A stretch of DNA of 64,000 bases from Thermotoga maritima MSB8 (GTDB lineage: Bacteria; Thermotogota; Thermotogae; Thermotogales; Thermotogaceae): NCBI RefSeq assembly GCF_000008545.1, contig NC_000853.1:1006465-1070464 (forward strand), written 5' to 3'. Below are positions 57,157-64,000 of the stretch, piece after piece. The notes beneath the pieces are model-generated. The model was not told the DNA's origin and made no database searches. It saw only the letters and a list, made by a program, of their open reading frames with translations. How positions within the stretch are numbered: position 1 is the first letter of the stretch; every line of letters begins with the position of its first letter. The position numbers were made by a program, and so were the translations under genes.

Positions 57157-58157
57157 AGATGGAAACCGGAAAACTCTTGATGGAACTGTCGAACCTCGAC
57201 GGCCCTTCAGGTTACGAGACGAACGTGGTTTCTTACATAAAGTCAGTCATTGAGCCCTTCGTGGACGAAGCGAAAACAACCCGCCACGGAAGTCTGATCG
57301 GATACAAAAAGGGAAAGGGGATAGGAAAACTCGCGTTTTTTGCCCACGTGGATGAAATCGGTTTTGTTGTTTCAAAGGTGGAGGGGCAATTCGCCAGACT
57401 CGAGCCCGTGGGTGGAGTGGATCCGAAGGTCGTTTATGCCTCAAAGGTGCGAATCTACACAAAAAACGGGATCGAACGCGGTGTGATCGGAATGCTTGCT
57501 CCACACCTGCAAGATTCGGAATCCAGAAAGAAAGTCCTCACATACGATGAAATCTTCGTCGATTTATCTCTGTGTGAAAGAGATGTTCGTGTAGGTGACA
57601 TTGCAGTGATAGATCAGACGGCTTTCGAAACGAATGGGAAGGTGGTCGGGAAGGCTTTGGACAACAGAGCGAGCTGTGGAGTTCTTGTGAAAGTACTCGA
57701 ATTTCTCAAAAGATACGATCACCCATGGGATGTCTATGTGGTCTTTTCTGTTCAGGAAGAGACAGGGTGCTTAGGGGCTCTCACAGGTGCGTACGAGATA
57801 AATCCCGACGCGGCGATCGTGATGGACGTTACGTTCGCTTCCGAGCCTCCATTCAGTGATCACATAGAGCTTGGAAAAGGTCCGGTGATAGGCCTGGGAC
57901 CGGTTGTGGATAGGAATCTTGTTCAGAAGATCATCGAGATAGCGAAGAAACACAACGTTTCCCTTCAGGAAGAAGCGGTTGGTGGAAGGTCCGGCACGGA
58001 AACGGATTTCGTTCAGCTTGTTCGAAACGGTGTTAGAACGTCTCTCATATCCATTCCCTTGAAGTACATGCACACTCCCGTTGAAATGGTGGACCCGCGC
58101 GATGTGGAGGAACTCGCTAGACTTCTCTCCCTTGTCGCGGTAGAACTGGAGGTGTGA
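57153..58157 (+). CDS. M42-family aminopeptidase, paralogue 1
   Basis: 334 codons from ATG 57153; ATG 57159 is better placed relative to GGAG. It is a dinuclear-metal peptidase. Ligands and catalytic residues are in FFAHVDEIGFVVS (His, Asp), KALDNRASCG (bridging Asp), FSVQEETGCLGA (catalytic Glu and ligand Glu), VMDVTFASE (Asp) and KYMHTPVEMV (His). Older annotations call this family endoglucanase, but it degrades peptides as large tetrahedral assemblies. Only about 30 to 35 percent like its two neighbours. Confidence 0.93.
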   Translation: MKMETGKLLMELSNLDGPSGYETNVVSYIKSVIEPFVDEAKTTRHGSLIGYKKGKGIGKLAFFAHVDEIGFVVSKVEGQFARLEPVGGVDPKVVYASKVRIYTKNGIERGVIGMLAPHLQDSESRKKVLTYDEIFVDLSLCERDVRVGDIAVIDQTAFETNGKVVGKALDNRASCGVLVKVLEFLKRYDHPWDVYVVFSVQEETGCLGALTGAYEINPDAAIVMDVTFASEPPFSDHIELGKGPVIGLGPVVDRNLVQKIIEIAKKHNVSLQEEAVGGRSGTETDFVQLVRNGVRTSLISIPLKYMHTPVEMVDPRDVEELARLLSLVAVELEV

Positions 58158-58160
58158 TAG

Positions 58161-59180
58161 ATGTATCTCAAAGAGCTTTCGATGATGCCGGGTGTGTCTG
58201 GAGATGAAGGGAAGGTCAGGGATTTCATAAAGTCAAAGATAGAAGGTCTTGTTGACAACCTTTACACCGATGTCCTTGGGAATTTGATAGCTTTGAAAAG
58301 AGGAAGAGATTCTTCGAAAAAACTGCTCGTTTCGGCTCACATGGATGAGGTCGGTTTCGTTGTGAGCAAAATAGAAAAGGACGGAAAAGTGTCGTTCTTG
58401 CCCGTTGGGGGAGTCGATCCCAGGATACTTCCCGGAAAGGTGGTTCAGGTGAAGAATCTCAAAGGAGTTATCGGCTACAGACCGATCCACCTTCAGCGCG
58501 ATGAAGAGAACACTCCCCCAAGGTTTGAGAACCTGAGAATTGATTTCGGTTTTTCTTCGGCAGACGAAGCGAAAAAGTACGTATCAATAGGAGACTACGT
58601 CTCTTTCGTGAGTGATTACATCGAAAAGAACGGCCGGGCAGTCGGGAAAGCGTTCGACGACAGAGCGGGTTGTTCTGTTCTGATCGATGTTCTCGAAAGT
58701 GGTGTGAGTCCCGCTTACGACACGTACTTTGTCTTCACAGTTCAAGAAGAGACGGGTCTTCGTGGAAGTGCAGTTGTGGTGGAACAGCTGAAACCCACCT
58801 GTGCCATCGTCGTGGAAACCACCACGGCCGGCGACAATCCGGAACTGGAGGAAAGGAAATGGGCAACACATCTGGGTGACGGTCCTGCCATCACCTTTTA
58901 CCACAGAGGATACGTGATCCCAAAGGAGATCTTTCAGACCATCGTGGATACGGCGAAGAACAACGACATTCCGTTTCAGATGAAGAGAAGAACCGCTGGG
59001 GGAACGGACGCGGGACGTTACGCCAGAACCGCCTACGGAGTACCAGCAGGTGTGATCTCCACTCCAGCTCGGTACATTCACAGTCCGAATTCGATCATAG
59101 ATTTGAACGACTACGAAAACACGAAGAAACTCATAAAAGTACTTGTCGAGGAAGGAAAAATCGTGGAGGTGGTCTCATGA
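58161..59180 (+). CDS. M42-family aminopeptidase, paralogue 2
   Basis: 339 residues. Metal and catalytic segments are VSAHMDEVGFVVS, KAFDDRAGCSVL, FTVQEETGLRGS, VVETTTAGDNPE (Glu in place of the Asp of paralogues 1 and 3) and RYIHSPNSII. Begins three bases after paralogue 1 and overlaps paralogue 3 by four. The different residue at the second metal site may give a different substrate preference. Confidence 0.93.
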   Translation: MYLKELSMMPGVSGDEGKVRDFIKSKIEGLVDNLYTDVLGNLIALKRGRDSSKKLLVSAHMDEVGFVVSKIEKDGKVSFLPVGGVDPRILPGKVVQVKNLKGVIGYRPIHLQRDEENTPPRFENLRIDFGFSSADEAKKYVSIGDYVSFVSDYIEKNGRAVGKAFDDRAGCSVLIDVLESGVSPAYDTYFVFTVQEETGLRGSAVVVEQLKPTCAIVVETTTAGDNPELEERKWATHLGDGPAITFYHRGYVIPKEIFQTIVDTAKNNDIPFQMKRRTAGGTDAGRYARTAYGVPAGVISTPARYIHSPNSIIDLNDYENTKKLIKVLVEEGKIVEVVS

Positions 59181-60172
59181 AGGAACTGATCAGAAAGCTG
59201 ACGGAAGCCTTCGGCCCAAGTGGACGGGAAGAAGAGGTGAGAAGTATCATCCTCGAGGAACTCGAAGGGCACATAGATGGCCACAGGATCGATGGGCTCG
59301 GCAATCTCATTGTCTGGAAAGGAAGCGGCGAGAAAAAGGTGATACTGGACGCTCACATAGATGAGATAGGTGTTGTCGTCACAAACGTGGACGACAAGGG
59401 ATTTCTGACAATAGAACCCGTCGGCGGTGTCTCTCCGTACATGCTTCTTGGAAAAAGGATCAGGTTCGAAAACGGTACAATAGGCGTTGTTGGTATGGAA
59501 GGTGAAACAACAGAAGAAAGGCAGGAGAATGTGAGAAAGCTCTCGTTCGACAAGCTGTTCATCGATATCGGTGCAAATTCCAGAGAAGAAGCACAGAAGA
59601 TGTGCCCAATTGGAAGCTTCGGTGTCTACGACAGTGGATTCGTCGAAGTTTCCGGGAAATACGTCTCGAAGGCGATGGATGACAGGATAGGATGTGCCGT
59701 GATCGTGGAAGTTTTCAAAAGAATCAAACCCGCTGTTACGCTCTACGGTGTTTTCAGTGTTCAGGAAGAAGTGGGACTGGTCGGTGCCTCGGTGGCGGGG
59801 TACGGCGTACCAGCGGACGAGGCCATCGCGATCGATGTGACTGATTCGGCAGACACTCCGAAGGCCATCAAGAGACACGCAATGAGGCTCTCCGGTGGAC
59901 CCGCTCTGAAAGTGAAAGACAGGGCATCGATCAGCAGCAAACGCATCCTCGAAAATTTGATAGAAATCGCGGAAAAATTCGATATAAAGTATCAGATGGA
60001 GGTTCTGACGTTCGGCGGTACGAACGCCATGGGGTACCAGCGGACTAGAGAAGGGATTCCTTCGGCCACGGTGTCTATTCCCACACGATACGTTCACTCA
60101 CCCAGTGAGATGATCGCACCAGATGATGTTGAGGCAACGGTCGATCTTCTCATCAGGTATCTGGGGGCGTGA
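59177..60172 (+). CDS. M42-family aminopeptidase, paralogue 3
   Basis: 331 residues. Segments are LDAHIDEIGVVVT, KAMDDRIGCAVI, FSVQEEVGLVGA, AIDVTDSADTP and RYVHSPSEMI. All metal ligands and the catalytic Glu are present. With its two neighbours it forms a tandem set that could build different peptidase particles or a mixed one. Confidence 0.93.
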   Translation: MKELIRKLTEAFGPSGREEEVRSIILEELEGHIDGHRIDGLGNLIVWKGSGEKKVILDAHIDEIGVVVTNVDDKGFLTIEPVGGVSPYMLLGKRIRFENGTIGVVGMEGETTEERQENVRKLSFDKLFIDIGANSREEAQKMCPIGSFGVYDSGFVEVSGKYVSKAMDDRIGCAVIVEVFKRIKPAVTLYGVFSVQEEVGLVGASVAGYGVPADEAIAIDVTDSADTPKAIKRHAMRLSGGPALKVKDRASISSKRILENLIEIAEKFDIKYQMEVLTFGGTNAMGYQRTREGIPSATVSIPTRYVHSPSEMIAPDDVEATVDLLIRYLGA

Positions 60173-60175
60173 GAG

Positions 60176-60877
60176 ATGGCCAGAATCACTCTTTCCGATG
60201 GCCAGTCAAGGTTTTTGTTCTGGCTGATCGTCGTTATTTTCGGTGTGGCTATAGCTCTGCTGTCCTGGAATATTTATTTGAAATTCCAGCTCAGAAACGT
60301 GAAAGTAGAGATCGTGGAGATAAAGCCCGTGGAGTTGAAGATACCTGAAGAAATAGAAGAGTCCTTCTCGGTAACACCTCCACCGACTCCCCTCCTCGTG
60401 GAATTCGAGGAGTTCGACTACGAGAAGTTGAGAGACGAGATGGCGGATTTCGTCTCTGAAGATCAGGTGGTTTCTTCCTTCGTTGTGAAGAAGGAAGATG
60501 CTCTGAGGATCATCAGGAGGTCGGGTCTTCCGTATCTCATTTCTCCTGTTTCAACGGACACCTATTCGGTGGTTCTCCTCGGTGAGTTCGAGGATTTCTC
60601 GCAGGTTGCCCAGAGGTCCCTTTATGGAGTCTTTGTGATAACAACGCTGTCTGAGAGTCTTTCAAAAGAACTCGCTTACGATTTGAGAGTGGCAGGTTAT
60701 CCTTCCTACGTTTACGCCTTCCAGAAACTGGATAAGAAGTACTACTCCGTGGTGGTGGGAGCTTTTCCAACACTCCGACTTGCCGAAGATTACTTTGAAA
60801 AACTGAACTGGGAAGACATCATGAAGCGGGTGAAGGTGAACAGGCCGGGATACGCCGGGAGGCTGATCAGTCCTTGA
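60176..60877 (+). CDS. Membrane-anchored SPOR-like protein
   Basis: 233 residues. One N-terminal membrane helix ([19 protein letters not shown]) is followed by a proline-rich linker ([15 protein letters not shown]). The C-terminal domain of about 75 residues ([20 protein letters not shown], then [20 protein letters not shown]) looks like a SPOR peptidoglycan-binding domain. SPOR proteins usually locate to the septum, which would suit an operon headed by minC. The start lies three bases after the M42 stop. The assignment is by pattern, not certain. Confidence 0.6.
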   Translation: MARITLSDGQSRFLFWLIVVIFGVAIALLSWNIYLKFQLRNVKVEIVEIKPVELKIPEEIEESFSVTPPPTPLLVEFEEFDYEKLRDEMADFVSEDQVVSSFVVKKEDALRIIRRSGLPYLISPVSTDTYSVVLLGEFEDFSQVAQRSLYGVFVITTLSESLSKELAYDLRVAGYPSYVYAFQKLDKKYYSVVVGAFPTLRLAEDYFEKLNWEDIMKRVKVNRPGYAGRLISP

Positions 60878-61419
60878 GACTCAGAAAGCAACATCAAAGA
60901 ACAATTCTGTTCGTGGCACTTGTTTTCTTCATATTGCTTGGAATTGTTATGGAACGAGAAACGAGAACAGAAGAGGACACAACAGCTTCTCAGAAGGTGG
61001 TCGCCTTTCCTGTGGAGCTGAACACCGCTTCTCTGGAGGACCTGATGTCGATTCCAGGGATCGGGCCTGTGAAAGCCCAGAGGATCATCGATTACAGAGA
61101 GTCACACGGTGGATTTTCGAGTGTAGAAGAATTGAAGAACGTCTCTGGAATCGGAGAAAAAACCCTGGAGAAGATTTCCAGATATGTGACCGTCGAAGGA
61201 GTTGAACAACATATCAAAAGAGAAGTCACAAAACTGAACGTGAACACAGCTTCGGTTGAAGAACTCGAAACCCTTCCCTACATAGGTGAGGTAAAGGCAA
61301 AAGCCATTGTCGAGTACCGAGAGAAAAACGGTCCCTTTCGTTCTCCCGAAGATCTTCTGGACGTGCCTGGAATAGGTGAAAAGACGCTGGAGAAAATAAG
61401 AGGAAAAATCACATTTTGA
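60874..61419 (+). CDS. ComEA-like protein with two helix-hairpin-helix domains
   Basis: 181 residues from TTG 60874, overlapping the previous stop. A membrane anchor at residues 10-27 ([17 protein letters not shown]) is followed by two similar ComEA repeats: [20 protein letters not shown] and [20 protein letters not shown]. Each continues into [14 protein letters not shown]- or [14 protein letters not shown]-type sequence and a second hairpin. Such proteins bind DNA at the cell surface or in the periplasm and act in natural transformation. Two tandem domains are less usual than one. No other competence gene is in the window. Confidence 0.85.
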   Translation: MRLRKQHQRTILFVALVFFILLGIVMERETRTEEDTTASQKVVAFPVELNTASLEDLMSIPGIGPVKAQRIIDYRESHGGFSSVEELKNVSGIGEKTLEKISRYVTVEGVEQHIKREVTKLNVNTASVEELETLPYIGEVKAKAIVEYREKNGPFRSPEDLLDVPGIGEKTLEKIRGKITF

Positions 61420-61433
61420 AAGGAGGAATAAGC

Positions 61434-61913
61434 ATGAAGAAACTGCTCCTACCCCTCGTTCTGGCAGGTGTTCTCCTTGCAACGCTACTCGTTTCACAGA
61501 GTTCCTCGAGCCCTTCCCTGAGGGTAGCCTACGTCGATGTTGAAAAAGCGACAGAGAGTTACTACAAGTGGCAGGATCTGAACGAAAAGTACAAGAGAGA
61601 CTATTCTTTCTATCAGAACAAGTTGAAGGAGATGGAGGATGAGCTCAAAAAGATGCAGGAAGAAGGAAGATCTCAGGAAGAGATACAGGCAAAACAGAAG
61701 GAGATTCTCTCGAAAAAGGCTGAATACGAAAATCTTCTGAAGACTGAATACCAGCAGAAGATTCAGGAAGTGATGAAAGAAGTTGTGAGTAAAATCCAGG
61801 AATACGCGAGTGTTATGGGATACGATCTTGTGATTGCGAAACAGATGGTTCTCTATGGAAAGCCATCTTACGATATAACAGACCAGGTGATCGCTTACAT
61901 CAATCAGAAATGA
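61434..61913 (+). CDS. Skp/OmpH-like periplasmic chaperone
   Basis: 159 residues from ATG 61434 (AAAGGAGGAA upstream). The signal peptide LLLPLVLAGVLLATLLVS is followed by the strand LRVAYVDVEKATESYYKW, a long charged coiled coil, and the closing VSKIQEYASVMGYDLVIAK. This is the plan of Skp chaperones, which escort outer-membrane proteins. Thermotoga has an outer toga with beta-barrel proteins, so this role is sensible. It overlaps the next gene by four bases. Confidence 0.85.
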   Translation: MKKLLLPLVLAGVLLATLLVSQSSSSPSLRVAYVDVEKATESYYKWQDLNEKYKRDYSFYQNKLKEMEDELKKMQEEGRSQEEIQAKQKEILSKKAEYENLLKTEYQQKIQEVMKEVVSKIQEYASVMGYDLVIAKQMVLYGKPSYDITDQVIAYINQK

Positions 61914-62623
61914 TGGACGTTTTGAGGTGCGAGAACCTCAAAAAGAGGTTCGGCAGAAGATACGTCGTGAACGGAGTGAATCTGGAGTTTCACAGGGGTG
62001 AGATAGTCGGTCTTCTCGGTCCCAACGGAGCCGGGAAGACCACTATTTTCAACATGATTCTTGGTGTCGTTGTACCGACTTCGGGAAAGATCATCTTCAG
62101 GGATGTTGATATAACGAAGTTTCCCGTTTACAGGAGAGCAAGACTCGGTATCACCTATCTTCAGCAGGAGACTTCGATCTTCGGGGGCCTCACTGTGAGG
62201 GAAAACATAGACCTCGTGCTTCGCTTCCATGAGAAAGATAAAGAAAAAAGAGAAAGAAAAATAGAAGAACTCCTCCACGAATTCCATCTGAAACACCTCG
62301 AGAATCAACCCGCGAGCTTTCTTTCCGGGGGAGAGAAGAGAAAGCTAGAACTCGCAAGAATGATGTGTTTGAATCCCGCTTTCATTCTGCTCGATGAACC
62401 CTTCAGCGGAATAGATCCGAAGACTGTGAAAGAAATTCAAAAAATGACCCTGGAATTGAAGCAGAAAAATTTCGGAATCGTCATCACCGACCACAACGTC
62501 GATGAACTCGTTGAAATCGCTGACAGGATCTACGTCATCTACAAGGGAGAGATCCTCGCCGAAGGTTCTCCTGAAAGAATTTTGGAAGACGAAACAGTGA
62601 GGGAGGTGTACCTCGGAACGTGA
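61910..62623 (+). CDS. lptB: LptB-like ABC transporter ATPase
   Basis: 237 residues. Walker A is LLGPNGAGKTTIFNMI, the Q-loop is TYLQQETSIFGGLTV, the signature is FLSGGEKRKLELARM and Walker B is ILLDEPFSGIDP, all with the spacing of LptB/branched-chain-type ATPases. LptB drives extraction of envelope lipids with LptFG, which are not encoded nearby. Its link to Skp suggests outer-envelope biogenesis, although Thermotoga is not known to make typical LPS. Start ATG at 61910 or the adjacent ATG at 61913. Confidence 0.88.
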   Translation: MMDVLRCENLKKRFGRRYVVNGVNLEFHRGEIVGLLGPNGAGKTTIFNMILGVVVPTSGKIIFRDVDITKFPVYRRARLGITYLQQETSIFGGLTVRENIDLVLRFHEKDKEKRERKIEELLHEFHLKHLENQPASFLSGGEKRKLELARMMCLNPAFILLDEPFSGIDPKTVKEIQKMTLELKQKNFGIVITDHNVDELVEIADRIYVIYKGEILAEGSPERILEDETVREVYLGT

Positions 62624-63135
62624 AAAAAGTCGTCGTTGTCGGATACTCCGGACCGGTGAACAAATCTCCGGTGTCGGAACTTCGAGATATTTGTCTGGAA
62701 CTTGGAAGAACCCTGGCAAAGAAAGGGTACCTCGTGTTCAACGGCGGAAGAGACGGTGTGATGGAACTCGTATCTCAGGGGGTCAGAGAAGCGGGCGGAA
62801 CCGTGGTGGGAATACTTCCCGATGAAGAAGCGGGGAATCCGTATCTTTCCGTCGCCGTGAAAACAGGCCTTGACTTTCAGATGAGATCTTTCGTTCTTTT
62901 GAGAAACGCAGATGTAGTTGTCTCGATTGGCGGAGAGATTGGAACAGCGATAGAGATTCTGGGAGCTTATGCGCTAGGGAAGCCTGTGATCCTGCTGAGA
63001 GGAACGGGTGGGTGGACGGACAGGATCTCTCAGGTTCTGATAGACGGAAAGTACCTGGACAACAGAAGAATCGTAGAGATTCATCAGGCGTGGACTGTGG
63101 AGGAAGCTGTTCAGATCATAGAACAGATTCTCTGA
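62620..63135 (+). CDS. LOG-like (lysine-decarboxylase-motif) nucleotide-binding protein
   Basis: 171 residues, a Rossmann-like fold of the TIGR00725/LOG group. FNGGRDGVMELVSQGVREAG carries the PGGxGT-like family motif in variant form, and VSIGGEIGTAIEILGAYALG follows. LOG enzymes free cytokinin-type bases from nucleotide monophosphates, but bacterial members of this subgroup have no proven role. Start GTG overlaps the lptB stop. Its end overlaps cutA on the other strand by 20 bases. Confidence 0.85.
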   Translation: MKKVVVVGYSGPVNKSPVSELRDICLELGRTLAKKGYLVFNGGRDGVMELVSQGVREAGGTVVGILPDEEAGNPYLSVAVKTGLDFQMRSFVLLRNADVVVSIGGEIGTAIEILGAYALGKPVILLRGTGGWTDRISQVLIDGKYLDNRRIVEIHQAWTVEEAVQIIEQIL

Positions 63136-63421
63136 GCCAGTTCATGTATTCAGTCAGGACGTTTTCCACCTTCAGTGTGAAGATCGCGGGTGTTTCGTAT
63201 GGATGAAGTTTTCTCAACTCTTCGTAGAGTTCCTTTTCTTTTTCTTCTGTAGTCTTGAAAATAGCCGCCCACTCTTTGTCTTGAACGATTTCACCTTTCC
63301 ACCAGTATCCGGATCTGATTTCGAACGCGTTGAAGCAAGCTATTAGCCTTTTCTCGAGGAGTTTTCTTCCTATCTCGAGCGCTTTTTCTTCATTTGGAAA
63401 GGTCGAATACACGAGTATCAT
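63116..63421 (-). CDS. cutA: CutA1 divalent-cation tolerance protein
   Basis: 101 residues forming a trimeric ferredoxin-like fold. Signature segments are ILVYSTFPNEEKALEIG, LLEKRLIACFNAFEIRSGYWW and HPYETPAIFTLKVE. The precise role remains unsettled despite the name. Its stop lies inside the LOG gene end, and its start is two bases after the stop of the TrkA-like gene, so these two minus-strand genes form an operon. Confidence 0.95.
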   Translation of the reverse strand: MILVYSTFPNEEKALEIGRKLLEKRLIACFNAFEIRSGYWWKGEIVQDKEWAAIFKTTEEKEKELYEELRKLHPYETPAIFTLKVENVLTEYMNWLRESVL

Positions 63422-63422
63422 T

Positions 63423-64000
63423 CTATCCCTCCTCGATTAATCTGTGGAGTTTTTCGAAGTGATCGCTTTTTCCCACCACCATGAGCCTGTCCTCCGGGAG
63501 TATCTTCGTGTCTCCTGTCGGGTTGAAGATCACCTCTCCTCCACGTCTGATCGCAATGACGATGGTTCCGGCTCTCTTCGCAAGGTTTATTTCACCGAGC
63601 GTTTTGTTGGCAACAGGACTCTCTGGGGGTATTACCACTTCCTCTATTCTGAAGGATTCCTCGCCGAAGGAGAGAATGTCCAGGAAGCTTATAGTAGTGG
63701 GATTGAGAGCCATCTGAGCGAGCCTCACACCCGCGAGCTCCGATGTAGCGATCACTTTGTCCGCCCCCGCGTAAACGAGCTTGCTCAAAGCCTTCATGTC
63801 AGAGACTCTGGATACAATCTCGAGATTCGGATTCAAGGACTTTGCGGTGAGAACAACGAACGTGCTTTTCGCGTCGTCGGGAAGTGTCACCACAAGAGAA
63901 CGAGCCCTTTCAACCCCCGCTTTCATGAGAATTTCTTCTTCTGTGGCATCTCCCACAACGTAGGGGAATTCCTCTCCCAGAAAATCTTTGAGTCTGGCGA
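63423..64000 (-). CDS. TrkA-N/TrkA-C (RCK) domain protein, cut by the window edge
   Basis: The last 192 or so residues of a larger protein. The frame is open to the window end, and upstream of an internal GTG at 63956 it reads ARLKDFLGEEFPYVVGDATE. The RCK Rossmann part is seen in AGVERARSLVVTLPDDAKST, VSRVSDMKALSKLVYAGADK and a TrkA_C domain ending VIFNPTGDTKILPEDRLMVV. It gates a potassium channel or Trk/Ktr system. The missing N terminus may carry the channel pore. Confidence 0.88.
   Translation of the reverse strand, partial: ARLKDFLGEEFPYVVGDATEEEILMKAGVERARSLVVTLPDDAKSTFVVLTAKSLNPNLEIVSRVSDMKALSKLVYAGADKVIATSELAGVRLAQMALNPTTISFLDILSFGEESFRIEEVVIPPESPVANKTLGEINLAKRAGTIVIAIRRGGEVIFNPTGDTKILPEDRLMVVGKSDHFEKLHRLIEEG

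Noticed and set aside
59111-60097. Open frame of 328 codons on the minus strand
   Set aside because: It lies opposite a clear M42 peptidase gene. Its Cys/His/Phe-rich composition is that of an antisense frame and it has no ribosome site.

Overview
The window is bacterial and hyperthermophile-like. It comes from Thermotoga maritima or a very close relative. This is inferred from recognised neighbours: a hisZ-G-D-C-B-H-A-F-IE operon next to a solo TnpB gene; minC followed by three tandem M42 peptidases; glutamate dehydrogenase beside a DUF505 protein; and a TetR-ABC cassette. Genes are dense on both strands, often overlap by 1-30 bases, and many have GGAGG-type ribosome sites with GTG or TTG starts.

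Region by region: 1-5.1 kb is a probable defence patch: the tail of an unknown gene, a SNF2-like helicase with a C-terminal DUF3883-type nuclease, and a convergent GmrSD-like DUF262/DUF1524 protein. 5.2-10.4 kb holds a HEPN gene remnant, a giant secreted coiled-coil/propeller protein, a decayed TnpB element and a frameshifted lipoprotein gene. 10.6-13.2 kb is an ArsR-controlled permease/thioredoxin operon and a MNT/HEPN pair. 13.4-16.1 kb is a DUF438-hemerythrin-PAS gene cut in two by a TnpB element. 16.2-20.7 kb is an AraC regulator, two aldo-keto reductases, a frameshifted MFS gene and a cupin. 20.7-29.5 kb has an archaeal-type ATPase, a nucleotidyltransferase-fold protein, a secreted metallopeptidase, a DUF505 protein, glutamate dehydrogenase and a DMT transporter. 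29.6-33.8 kb is an operon of exported proteins carrying two frameshifts. 33.9-39.7 kb has an MFS transporter, an esterase, VanZ and its decayed copy, and an exported-protein gene broken by another TnpB element. 39.7-43.6 kb has an ABC-2 exporter with its TetR regulator, a glutaredoxin and a second MFS transporter. 43.5-45.7 kb has sugar-nucleotide genes manC and wecB. 45.7-54.3 kb is the complete nine-gene histidine operon with its leader. 54.3-64 kb has an ArsB/NhaD permease, a hydrolase, and a long operon minC - 3 x M42 - SPOR protein - ComEA-like - Skp-like - lptB - LOG family, ending at cutA and a TrkA-like gene that runs off the window.

The most notable find is a 29-codon histidine leader peptide (four consecutive His codons) followed by an intrinsic terminator at 54.1-54.2 kb. 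This is a ribosome-mediated attenuator for the his operon, but a TnpB element of about 1.3 kb now sits between it and the first structural gene. A second theme is mobile-element and frameshift damage. Four TnpB-type insertions or relics interrupt or border host genes, and the 3' end of one intact tnpB folds into a chain of hairpins conserved in a decayed copy, as expected for a TnpB guide RNA. Six apparent single-base frameshifts occur. No rRNA, tRNA or CRISPR array was recognised.
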